Assembly: GCA_902624785.1 (NCBI GenBank)
Contig: CACNYU010000003.1
Coordinates: 1-64,000 of the forward strand
Reading direction: 5' to 3'
DNA length: 64,000 nucleotides
DNA from: an uncultured Prochlorococcus sp.
Lineage (GTDB): Bacteria > Cyanobacteriota > Cyanobacteriia > PCC-6307 > Cyanobiaceae
The stretch's first letter is position 1. Each line of letters starts with the position of its first letter. Positions 1 to 8,671 of the stretch are shown one piece after another. The position numbers and the translations under genes are program-made. The notes beneath the pieces were generated by a model. That model searched no databases. It worked only from the letters and a program-made list of their open reading frames with translations, and was not told where the DNA came from.

Positions 1-1
1 A

Positions 2-1177
2 TTAAAAGCCATTGAAAATGAATACTTTGGTAAAATCAAATGCATTTATATTGATCCACCTTACAACACAGGAAATGCTTTCGAGTACTACGATGATGGT
101 TTAGAAAATTCAATTTGGTTGTCTCTTATAAGAGATAGATTAGAAATCTTATGGAAATTACTTAGAGAAGATGGATATTTAGCAATACAAATTGATGACA
201 ACCAATTTGCAAGACTTTATATTTTAATGAGTGAACTTTTTGGAGAAAAAAACCTTAAAACGATTTGCGTAAAGATGAGTGAAGCTACAGGTGTAAAAAT
301 GGCATCTATTAATAAAATAGGAGGCATTCCTAAATTAAAGGAATATATTATTCTTGCAGGCAAAAATGGAATAAGAGGTCTAAAAGTAGATAAAATACCC
401 AAATCAGCCTGGGATAGAGAATATAATACATTTATTCATGGAGCAACAAAAGAAGAACTAGAATTTATAAAGCAAAACTTAGAAGATGAAGAAAGAAGTA
501 TTGAAAAAATCGAGCAAGCTAATTCAATACTAAAAAAAATTAGTTTTGAAGGTGTTGGCGAAGTTTGTTTAAGAGAATGCGGGAATAAATTTAATCAAAA
601 ATGGTTATTTGAAAATTCTTGGAGGATTATACAGTTTGCAACTTTAACAGGTGGAGCAAAAAACTTAGCTGTAAATAAAAAGTTAAATTTAAAAGAACAA
701 ATACCAGCTTTTGCAATAATAACTCCAAGAAAAAAAATGTATATTATCAAAGGGGACTTTAATCACGAATCAAAACTTCCTAGATGCAAATTTTTATTCG
801 CTGATCAATACCTAGAAATACATCCTGGAGATTTCTGGAGCGATATTAAAACAACAGGACTAGATAATGAAGGTGGCGTTGAATTTAAAAATGGTAAAAA
901 GCCCGAGAAACTTTTAGAAAGAATAATCAAGATGTGTAGTAATCCAGGTGACCTAGTTCTGGATTCCTTTGCAGGTTCTGGAACTACTGGGGCAGTAGCG
1001 CACAAATTAAGAAGGAAATGGATAATGATTGAACTGGGGGAACATTGTCATACACATATTATTCCAAGGTTAAAAAATGTAATAGATGGCAAAGATAATG
1101 GTGGAATAACTAAAAATGTTAATTGGTCTGGAGGTGGGGGTTTTAAATACTTTAGATTAGCTCCGAAATTATTATAA
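2..1177 (+). CDS. Type III-like site-specific DNA methyltransferase (Mod), 5' truncated by window edge
   Basis: Frame open from base 2; DPPYNTGNAFEYYDD (motif IV) followed by C-terminal DSFAGSGTTGAVAH (motif I), beta-class order. Confidence 0.88.
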   Translation, partial: LKAIENEYFGKIKCIYIDPPYNTGNAFEYYDDGLENSIWLSLIRDRLEILWKLLREDGYLAIQIDDNQFARLYILMSELFGEKNLKTICVKMSEATGVKMASINKIGGIPKLKEYIILAGKNGIRGLKVDKIPKSAWDREYNTFIHGATKEELEFIKQNLEDEERSIEKIEQANSILKKISFEGVGEVCLRECGNKFNQKWLFENSWRIIQFATLTGGAKNLAVNKKLNLKEQIPAFAIITPRKKMYIIKGDFNHESKLPRCKFLFADQYLEIHPGDFWSDIKTTGLDNEGGVEFKNGKKPEKLLERIIKMCSNPGDLVLDSFAGSGTTGAVAHKLRRKWIMIELGEHCHTHIIPRLKNVIDGKDNGGITKNVNWSGGGGFKYFRLAPKLL

Positions 1178-1206
1178 AAGATCTTAGGAAAGGAAATACA
1201 CGTTAT

Positions 1207-1995
1207 TTGGAAATGAATGAGGAATCTATTAGTGAAGAGAATCTTGAGAATTATATTATTTGTAATCTAATTGATGAACATTTTATTGATTACGAAGAAA
1301 ACGCAGACTTACTTTATAAACTTTCAAGTCAAATGATAGATAGATTAAATAGTTATTTAAAAGATACTGAAACGGTTAAAAATGTCTTGTTAAACTATAA
1401 AAATGAAATAGTTGAGTTTATTACATTACAACTTAAAGAAAATCTTTGGGAATCCCCTCCCCAATATCAAGTGAGCTACTCAAGAGGATTTACTCCGCTT
1501 AAACCAATAAATATATTTATAAAAGAAGGCGAATTACCTAGAGACTTCAGAGAAATTCCAAAAAATAAAAATGATATTCGCAATATGGTTTTTACAGGAT
1601 TCAAAAAATGTTGCCATCCCCTTCAGAAATTTGATTCAGTTGATGGAGAATTAAGATTTGCTCAAATATTAGAAGATGATCATGAAGTGGTTTTATGGAC
1701 CAAGCCTGCAAAAGTTTTTTTTAAAATAGAGTATAAAAATGGTTTCTCATATGAACCAGATTTTGTTGTTGAGACGGCTAGTGTAAAATATATCTTTGAA
1801 CCCAAAATGGCAAAAGATTTAGAAAATAAAAATGTAATAGAAAAAAAATCAGCTGCATTAAATTGGTGTAAAAATGCAACTATATTTGCGAATGAGAATG
1901 GATGCAAACCCTGGAAATACGCTTTGATTCCCCACGATCAAATTTTATCTAATATGAGCTTTATGGGTCTTATGAATAAATTTACAATAAGCTAA
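1207..1995 (+). CDS. C-terminal portion of a type III restriction (Res) subunit; nuclease domain only, helicase absent
   Basis: VFTGFKKCCHPLQKFDSVDGELRFAQILE...VLWTKPAKVFFKIEY...YEPDFVVET...FEPKMAKDLEN resembles Res C-terminus with PD-(D/E)xK core; 262 aa. Confidence 0.7.
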   Translation: MEMNEESISEENLENYIICNLIDEHFIDYEENADLLYKLSSQMIDRLNSYLKDTETVKNVLLNYKNEIVEFITLQLKENLWESPPQYQVSYSRGFTPLKPINIFIKEGELPRDFREIPKNKNDIRNMVFTGFKKCCHPLQKFDSVDGELRFAQILEDDHEVVLWTKPAKVFFKIEYKNGFSYEPDFVVETASVKYIFEPKMAKDLENKNVIEKKSAALNWCKNATIFANENGCKPWKYALIPHDQILSNMSFMGLMNKFTIS

Positions 1996-2170
1996 CGTTA
2001 ATTTCTCTTTAAATCTTTATCCTTCATCTCCAAATAGGATCTTACTGCTGCTTCAGGTTCTTCATCACTGCAAATTTTTATTCATTTATGAAATGTTTAT
2101 AAAATAATAACTAAATCATATAAGGCTAACTTCCAAAGCATTTGAATATTAATCACAACATCTTTAGCTA

Positions 2171-2455
2171 TTAAAGTGAATCATTCCAGGAAGTTTCATT
2201 CATCGTTGAAAGGTCGACTCTATGAGTTGCCATCCAGTCACCATTTGCTTCAACAAACTTCTGAACATTACCTTCGGGAGCCTGATGAATAACAATAACC
2301 TTTTGAGAATCTTCCTTGCTTACACCTCTATAAAGTGGTTTGATATCAAATTCTGCATGTCTTTTTTTGGCTTCTTCACTATCAAATATTGCAACCCATT
2401 CATCGAAGGAACTTTCAATTTTAAAAGTGAAAACTGAGGTAACATAATAAGACAT
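2171..2455 (-). CDS. DUF3764-like small protein
   Basis: 94 aa ORF; VTSVFTFKIESSFDEWVAIFDSEEAKKRHAEFDIKPLYRGVSKEDSQKVIVIHQAPEG. Confidence 0.7.
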   Translation of the reverse strand: MSYYVTSVFTFKIESSFDEWVAIFDSEEAKKRHAEFDIKPLYRGVSKEDSQKVIVIHQAPEGNVQKFVEANGDWMATHRVDLSTMNETSWNDSL

Positions 2456-2506
2456 AAAAAAGGAACTATTTGCTCCTTATTTTAGATCGACTGTCAATCA
2501 ATCAAA

Positions 2507-2827
2507 TCAGCCCATTGCTGCTTCTGCATCTGCAACCTGCTTATTTCTTTGGATAACTTCCTCATCATTTAATACAGCTGTGATCTTCCATTCGACACCG
2601 AATTTTGCTCTCCAAATACCGAAATGTTCTGAAATTGCTAGATGATTATCGGCCTTGAGAATAACAAAAACCTCTCCGGTTTCAGGTGCATGAAATCTAC
2701 TTACAAGTTCAAATCCATTAAAATTGTCCTTAGGTGCACCGGAATCAATATATTGTTCAAACGCTCTATATCCTTCAGCCTGAGAGATCTCATCAGGAAT
2801 CAAACCATGGACGTGATAATAAGCCAT
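2507..2827 (-). CDS. DUF3303-like small protein
   Basis: 106 aa ORF; FNGFELVSRFHAPETGEVFVILKADNHLAISEHFGIWRAKFGVEWKITAVLNDEE. Confidence 0.7.
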   Translation of the reverse strand: MAYYHVHGLIPDEISQAEGYRAFEQYIDSGAPKDNFNGFELVSRFHAPETGEVFVILKADNHLAISEHFGIWRAKFGVEWKITAVLNDEEVIQRNKQVADAEAAMG

Positions 2828-3234
2828 ACAAAAAATAATTATGTAGTGATTAATATAAAAAGAATAATTCCTTTAGCATCTAGTTTGTCTCTGAATATAG
2901 ATTTTTTAAATTGTATAAATATGTCAAAGTTTTTACTTCAACAGAGGAGGTAAATAGATAGAGCTTCTGTTTGGCTGCAAAGATTAAATATTCAAAGTAG
3001 ATCTATATTCAAGAGTATAACAATACTCTTTTTACAATGTCTATTAATACATTTCTTTAAATGTTTTTTGTTATTGCAAACTATACAAACTTATTTCTGA
3101 ATATAAAAAAATAGGAAAAAATGAAACACTTACTTATTGCAGCAATTTATTAAATACGATTGTTGTAGATTAGCAATAAATGCGTTTAGCTCTTTTCTTT
3201 TTTAAAATGACTTTTAAGAGATTTTTCAAAATAA

Positions 3235-3873
3235 ATGTGTGGAAGATTTGAACTAACAACTGATTTTGAAAAGCTACCAAATATTCTGAAAAAAGACTAT
3301 CCAAGAGGACTGGATACTAAATACGAAATTCAAAATTTAATAAGACCAACTGATCCTGTTCTTGTAATTAAAAATGAAGGAAGAATTAAAACTACTTTTA
3401 TGTCATGGGGTTTTATTTCACCTTGGGCTAAAGATCCATTTGATAAAGAAAGACCAAGACCATTTAATGCAAGATCAGAAACCATAGAAGATAAAAAATT
3501 ATTTAGTGGAAGTTGGAAACACAAAAGATGCTTGATACCAGCGAATGGTTTTTTTGAAAAAAAATATCGTATTCGAAAGGATAATTATAAGACTTTTTGG
3601 TTAGGAGGCATTTGGAGCAAGTGGAGTTCACCTGTTGGGGATGAAATAGAGAGTTGCTGTATATTAACGACTGAACCAAATACTCTAGTTAAACCTCTAC
3701 ATGACCGTATGCCAGTTGTTGTACCCGATGGATATGAGGAACAATGGACAGAGCAGGTCAAAGATGCTTATGAATTAAAAGGTTTACTTCCAATTATGAT
3801 GGGTTGGTCTCCTGATGGATGGGTAGTCGAAGAAATAAATAGAAAGCCTATTGCTCAGATGAGCTTGTTTTAA
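3235..3873 (+). CDS. SOS response-associated peptidase (SRAP/YedK family)
   Basis: MCGRFE N-terminus with catalytic Cys2, FNARSE, CLIPANGFFEK, LHDRMPVVV motifs. Confidence 0.93.
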   Translation: MCGRFELTTDFEKLPNILKKDYPRGLDTKYEIQNLIRPTDPVLVIKNEGRIKTTFMSWGFISPWAKDPFDKERPRPFNARSETIEDKKLFSGSWKHKRCLIPANGFFEKKYRIRKDNYKTFWLGGIWSKWSSPVGDEIESCCILTTEPNTLVKPLHDRMPVVVPDGYEEQWTEQVKDAYELKGLLPIMMGWSPDGWVVEEINRKPIAQMSLF

Positions 3874-3965
3874 ATGAAATGCTTGCGACCTTTATTCCTT
3901 TAATATGAAATTAACATTCAACCTAAAATAATGACAATTAGCTCCTTAAAAGTAACTAAAAGATT

Positions 3966-4721
3966 ATGAGTACTTACTTAGAAGAGCGAATTGAGTGGTA
4001 TGACCATAATTACAGGATGGGAACTCCTTTAATTAGTGATGCTCAATTTGATCAATTAGAGCTAAATTTATCTAAAGTAAATCCTAAAGCTAACTACTTT
4101 AAAAAAAAAACAATCTTACCTTTACCATCATTACCTAAAAATCGTATTAAAGAATTTATAAATGGATTAACTCTTCAAACGAGATTAATTATTGAGCCGA
4201 AAATTGATGGTTGCGCAATCGCTATTCAGTATATAAACGGAGAATTAGTTAAGGCTATCAGTCGTAAGGGTAAAGATATTACGACAAAAATAAAAAAGAT
4301 TCATGACATCCCTAACCAAATTGCAATTAGAGGTTTATTTCAAGTAAGAGGAGAGCTCTTCTCTCCATCAGAATATGAACGACCGAATTATTCTCAGCGA
4401 CAAGCAGCCGCTTACATTAGGGCTGCTGATTCTAGAAGCGATCATCTAAGTTTTTGTTCTTTTCAGATAATTAATGGCAGGTTAAACCAACATGAATCTT
4501 TGATTTATCTAAAAAAATTAAGCTTTACTATTCCAGAATATAAAAGTCTCAAGTTTACCTCTCAAGTTGAAATATTTAGGAGGCAGTGGACTGATAAGAA
4601 ACTATTTACTAAGTATCCTACTGATGGAATAGTTGTCAAAATAAATTCTAGGAAATTACAATTATTGCGAGAAAAGTCATATAATGTATATCCTTTCTGG
4701 CAGATGGCTATTAAAAATTGA
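3966..4721 (+). CDS. Minimal NAD+-dependent DNA ligase-like protein (Ia + adenylation domain only)
   Basis: IIEPKIDGCAIAIQY (KxDG), FQVRGELF, TDGIVVKINS and WQMAIKN (motif V-like) at C-terminus; 251 aa, no OB/HhH/BRCT. Confidence 0.85.
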   Translation: MSTYLEERIEWYDHNYRMGTPLISDAQFDQLELNLSKVNPKANYFKKKTILPLPSLPKNRIKEFINGLTLQTRLIIEPKIDGCAIAIQYINGELVKAISRKGKDITTKIKKIHDIPNQIAIRGLFQVRGELFSPSEYERPNYSQRQAAAYIRAADSRSDHLSFCSFQIINGRLNQHESLIYLKKLSFTIPEYKSLKFTSQVEIFRRQWTDKKLFTKYPTDGIVVKINSRKLQLLREKSYNVYPFWQMAIKN

Positions 4722-5008
4722 TGACTATTCTTGAGAGCATTTTAGAAGAGTTAGAAGAAAAAATCAAAAAAGCTTCGGCGGGTAAAATTATTAGACCCTC
4801 TGTTTTATTTTGTGGCTGCAATCCCCAATTAAAAAAAGATATGCACAAACGAGCGAAGAAAATAGGCTTAAACCCCTCTTATTCAATCAAACATCCAACT
4901 ATCAAAGTTGAATTAAAAAATAATAAAAAAATTGAAACTGATAAATACAAAACTATAAGTATGGATTATGAACATTTTGAGTTTATTTGTCGATACTTAG
5001 AGAGTTAA
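4721..5008 (+). CDS. Small protein translationally coupled to minimal ligase; unknown function
   Basis: ATG overlaps ligase TGA (TGATG); 95 aa MTILESILEELEEKIKKASAGKIIRPSVLFCGCNPQ... Confidence 0.7.
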   Translation: MTILESILEELEEKIKKASAGKIIRPSVLFCGCNPQLKKDMHKRAKKIGLNPSYSIKHPTIKVELKNNKKIETDKYKTISMDYEHFEFICRYLES

Positions 5009-5021
5009 GAATATACCGAGA

Positions 5022-5255
5022 GGATATTGGCTTATTAATTCCAATAGATCAGAAGTAAGAAGATTTATTGAAGATAGGGCTAATTAGAAACAATTCAACA
5101 AATATGTTTTTATTGATAATGGAAAAATTATTGGTGTGTTAGGTAAAGAACCGCCGATAATAAAAAGTAGAGAAGAATTTAAGATAGAAGAAGCCACGGA
5201 GATATTTAAGAGAATTGTTGCTCAGAGATGGAGAAGCACTAATCTCTTCGATTAA
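5022..5255 (+). pseudogene. DUF1651-like gene fragment with in-frame TAG
   Basis: GYWLINSNRSEVRRFIEDRAN*KQFNKYVFIDNGKIIGVLGKEPPIIKSREEFKIEEATEIFKRIVAQRWRSTNLFD*; single frame interrupted by TAG at 5085-5087. Confidence 0.55.
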
Positions 5256-5538
5256 ATATAAAAATAATTAATTCTAATTAGAAATAATTAATATATTTAA
5301 AGAGTGATAGTTGAAAGCTGATCTAAATTAAAAAGAGAAGCTCTTGTTTAATGGTATTATTTATACTTAAGGCTTAACAATAGTTTTATTATTTGCATTA
5401 AGTCCTGTTGTCACGTCGGATGGAATTCCAAGTTGGGTTCAACAAATCAATAGAAATAATTCCACACTATGGAATTTTGGTATTGTTTTCATGAAAACTA
5501 TTACAGTAATCATTTACCTTGTAAGAAGAAAAACATAG

Positions 5539-5655
5539 ATGAATTTAATAATTACTTTAATAACATTTTTGGGTTTGATCGCATTATTTTATTATCTTAA
5601 AAAGTTAAAGACTGTAATATCTAATCTTTTTCCATGGTTAGTAAAAAATAAGTAA
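5539..5655 (+). CDS. Small membrane peptide
   Basis: MNLIITLITFLGLIALFYYLKKLKTVISNLFPWLVKNK*. Confidence 0.4.
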   Translation: MNLIITLITFLGLIALFYYLKKLKTVISNLFPWLVKNK

Positions 5656-5906
5656 TGAAATTAACCGATGAATTATTCCTAATTAATAAACAAAGAAATC
5701 GATTAAAAAGATTTCGTAAATATGAAAATATAGCACATAAAGAAAACGACTATATGGAAATAGATTTTGGCTATATTTTTAGAACTTCAACAAAGCCAGT
5801 TTGGAAAGGGAGCAAGATTAAAACTATTGAAGAGGGATACAAAGAATATGAAGATATGCTCGAGGAAGGATGGAAAAAAACTAATTTATATAAGAGGAAT
5901 TTGTAA
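5655..5906 (+). CDS. Hypothetical small protein
   Basis: 83 aa ORF directly after the preceding small ORF; C-terminal EEGYKEYEDMLEEGWKKTNLYK resembles DUF1651 tail. Confidence 0.55.
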   Translation: MKLTDELFLINKQRNRLKRFRKYENIAHKENDYMEIDFGYIFRTSTKPVWKGSKIKTIEEGYKEYEDMLEEGWKKTNLYKRNL

Positions 5907-6152
5907 AAATAAATTTAAATTGATTAATCATTTTTAAGATGATAAAAACTCACAATCATGAAATCTAAAAGCACGCCTATTAAATGCAAAATATTTTAAA
6001 TATATTTTTAACCAATGTAGCTTTAAGGATAGATAAGCTCAGCTTATGAAGGGTATGAGGTTAAGTAATTATACTCACACTGAATATAACTTTTCGTTAA
6101 AATATACAAGATTCCATTAGGAAGCATCTTAGCTAAAAACACAAACGGTTAA

Positions 6153-6287
6153 ATGAAAGAATCCAAAACTATTGAGAAGGAAAAGGTTGTAGCTGAAAAG
6201 CTCAACGGAAGATTTGCGATGATGGGCTTTATTGCTCTTGTTGGCGCATATCTAACTACTGGTCAAATTATTCCTGGTTTTGTATAA
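6153..6287 (+). CDS. hli: High-light-inducible protein (HLIP)
   Basis: MKESKTIEKEKVVAEKLNGRFAMMGFIALVGAYLTTGQIIPGFV*; ExxNGRxAMxGF signature. Confidence 0.93.
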   Translation: MKESKTIEKEKVVAEKLNGRFAMMGFIALVGAYLTTGQIIPGFV

Positions 6288-6398
6288 ATGGATTTCATAT
6301 CTAAGAATCAGGGATATTTATCTTTAAAGGTAGTTCCTTACATTTTCTTTTTTGCAGTAGTTTTAAGTATTACTTCAACGATGAACACACTTATTTAA
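6288..6398 (+). CDS. Conserved 36-aa membrane peptide, paralog of 36271..36381
   Basis: MDFISKNQGYLSLKVVPYIFFFAVVLSITSTMNTLI*; ATG abuts hli stop. Confidence 0.75.
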   Translation: MDFISKNQGYLSLKVVPYIFFFAVVLSITSTMNTLI

Positions 6399-6422
6399 AT
6401 TTTTTCAACTAATATCGTTAAG

Positions 6423-6457
6423 AGTCAGCTAGTAGGGATACAGGCTGACTTTTTTAT
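6423..6457 (+). terminator. Rho-independent terminator after hli/micropeptide
   Basis: AGTCAGC...GCTGACT stem followed by TTTTTTATTTT. Confidence 0.75.
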
Positions 6458-6573
6458 TTTAAAAAATATTTTTTAATAAATTTCAATAAAATAAAAGTTT
6501 ATTATCTGCATCTCCATAAGTTTTTATGATTGACAGCTAATTTAAATTAAAGGAGTAAACATTTTTTGTTTAA

Positions 6574-6945
6574 ATGGATATTAATAAATATAGAAATTGC
6601 ATAAATAATTTAATTAACTGGGAATGGAATACTTTAAAAAGATTTAGAAGAAAAAGAAGAAGCAATATTTTGCTAAGAGGATCTTTCGCAATCTTTAGTT
6701 TGGGATCTATTGTATTTTGTGTTTTTTCACCACCTTTTATCTTAAGTAATTTGTTAAAAGCTTTTGGAGTTCCCTTCTATGCAGTTGATTGGGCTCAAAT
6801 AATAAGTTTTTTCGTTTGGCTATGGTTCATTTCTCCAATGGACACACTCTCTAAAAAGGAAAGAGAAGATAAAAACAAGAAAAAAGTAGAGGTAATTAAA
6901 GCCGTTGAAAAGGCTAGAGAAGAATATGAAAATAAATTTAAATAA
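6574..6945 (+). CDS. Hypothetical two-TM protein
   Basis: 123 aa ORF with two hydrophobic segments flanked by RRKRR and a charged tail. Confidence 0.75.
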   Translation: MDINKYRNCINNLINWEWNTLKRFRRKRRSNILLRGSFAIFSLGSIVFCVFSPPFILSNLLKAFGVPFYAVDWAQIISFFVWLWFISPMDTLSKKEREDKNKKKVEVIKAVEKAREEYENKFK

Positions 6946-7022
6946 AAGACTTACTATTTACACTCCTTAATTATTATTGGTTGAGTGTTGATCTAAATTA
7001 GATGGGTCAACCCCATTTTTAT

Positions 7023-7178
7023 ATGGCAAATCCAGATCAAAAAACAATTTTACTAGAGGAGGCTTATTACGAGATTATGGAAATTTGTTCTAAATTCCAA
7101 GATGATTCTGGAGCTTCAGATGTGGATGTAAAAAATTTACTGAGAAAAATTGCAAAGGTTTGGGGAAAAGAATATTAG
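7023..7178 (+). CDS. Hypothetical small protein
   Basis: MANPDQKTILLEEAYYEIMEICSKFQDDSGASDVDVKNLLRKIAKVWGKEY*. Confidence 0.6.
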   Translation: MANPDQKTILLEEAYYEIMEICSKFQDDSGASDVDVKNLLRKIAKVWGKEY

Positions 7179-7439
7179 TACAATGGACATTTCTTGCACT
7201 CCTAGCTGCCTTTGGTTAACTTGACAGTGCGAATGTAGAAATATCTTTCTAATTGGATAAAAATCGTTAGAGAAAGTTTCTTTATACAGGATGAGTGAAA
7301 GCTAATAAAATGTTATTTTCCAAAAAATAAGAAAATTTCAGGATTTGGAATAAAGATTAATTAACTTGATCTTGCCTCGAAAATAATGAAAGAAAACTAG
7401 AATCTAAGAAAACTCAAGATTAAGAAACAAAATCATTAA

Positions 7440-7529
7440 ATGAAATATCATAATATTGGTTTATTATTAGCTGTAATTATTTTGGCTATAGTTCAAAGAC
7501 TTCTCCTATCAATAAAACTTTTAAAATGA
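7440..7529 (+). CDS. Small hydrophobic peptide
   Basis: MKYHNIGLLLAVIILAIVQRLLLSIKLLK*; ATGA overlap with next ORF. Confidence 0.4.
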   Translation: MKYHNIGLLLAVIILAIVQRLLLSIKLLK

Positions 7530-7684
7530 AAAATTTTCAAGTTTCAACTAGATCAAAGTATCTATTTGTTTTAGGATTATTGGCTATAGGTATTGGAGTA
7601 ATATCAAAAAAAGTAATTAGCTATCCAACGGAATGTTTACCTATTAATGAACAAGAAATAACTTTTTATTATAAATATAAATAG
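7526..7684 (+). CDS. Small single-TM protein
   Basis: MKNFQVSTRSKYLFVLGLLAIGIGVISKKVISYPTECLPINEQEITFYYKYK*. Confidence 0.5.
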   Translation: MKNFQVSTRSKYLFVLGLLAIGIGVISKKVISYPTECLPINEQEITFYYKYK

Positions 7685-7750
7685 TAATCTTATCTTATTG
7701 GTATTGGTTAGATGCTGATCTAAATTATAGGGGAGACCCCACTCTTTTTT

Positions 7751-8227
7751 ATGAAATATTCTAAGAAAGAATTACAAATTATTCAAAAGCAAAGAACTGA
7801 TTTAATTCGTAAACCTGATCCCACAACAAATACCGCAATAATTGCATTTTTGAGAAAATATAATCAAATTTCTCAAATACCAAAAGATTTGACATCAAAA
7901 GAATGGATACATTTGAGACAACAAACCTTAGATAACAAAGATTTTCCAAAGTTTCAGACTGATCATTTTAACGAGGTTATTGAACATAACCAAAAAATAG
8001 ATAAGAAATTAGATGATCCTCAAACGCAAAAAGAATTAGATTTTCTTATTAAAAAATATGCTATCGCTAAAAAGATAAGGCAATTTATTAATCCACTTTA
8101 TTTTTATACAAAATATCAAAATAATAAAAAGTTAAGAACAGAAAAAATTTTTTATAAAATTAAACTTCCTTTCTGGATATGGATAATTTTGTCTCTATTA
8201 ATGGTTCTAATTATTATTAGTTTATAA
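7751..8227 (+). CDS. Hypothetical protein with C-terminal TM helix
   Basis: 158 aa ORF; FWIWIILSLLMVLIIISL at C-terminus; preceded by repeated leader. Confidence 0.75.
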   Translation: MKYSKKELQIIQKQRTDLIRKPDPTTNTAIIAFLRKYNQISQIPKDLTSKEWIHLRQQTLDNKDFPKFQTDHFNEVIEHNQKIDKKLDDPQTQKELDFLIKKYAIAKKIRQFINPLYFYTKYQNNKKLRTEKIFYKIKLPFWIWIILSLLMVLIIISL

Positions 8228-8290
8228 ATTTTAAAAAATAAATAATAACTCATACCTTTAAATTAAATTTATCTTTATTGAAAATATTTT

Positions 8291-8446
8291 TTATTCAACA
8301 AGTCCACCCTTAAGATGGATCTCAACACATCGAGTAATACATTCTTTATGTCCATTAATAATGCAACATTCACTAATACATTCAAAGTAAGAATCTATGT
8401 GATCAACTTCATCTTTTTTATTTAAAGAAATTAAATTATTATTCAT
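8291..8446 (-). CDS. Cys-rich microprotein
   Basis: MNNNLISLNKKDEVDHIDSYFECISECCIINGHKECITRCVEIHLKGGLVE*. Confidence 0.55.
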   Translation of the reverse strand: MNNNLISLNKKDEVDHIDSYFECISECCIINGHKECITRCVEIHLKGGLVE

Positions 8447-8671
8447 TAAAAGATTTTTATGTTGAATTTATATATATCATGATTCTTTTAATGAATTTAT
8501 TTATGTAAAGAATTTCCTAAAAAATAAGTATTAATCACTATATAAAATTTCTTATGAAACTAAAGTAAATATAATAAATTTGTAAACTATAAAAACTTAA
8601 AAACATTCTAAAATGAGTTTATTTTAGAAATTATTTAAATTTCATTTAATTTACTAAATAAATTAAGATTT

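Noticed and set aside
217-1907. Minus-strand ORFs 217..402, 805..1005, 1680..1907
   Set aside because: Antisense shadows of the Mod and Res-like genes
2222-2953. Plus-strand ORFs 2222..2437 and 2642..2953
   Set aside because: Antisense to the DUF3764- and DUF3303-like genes; composition typical of shadow ORFs
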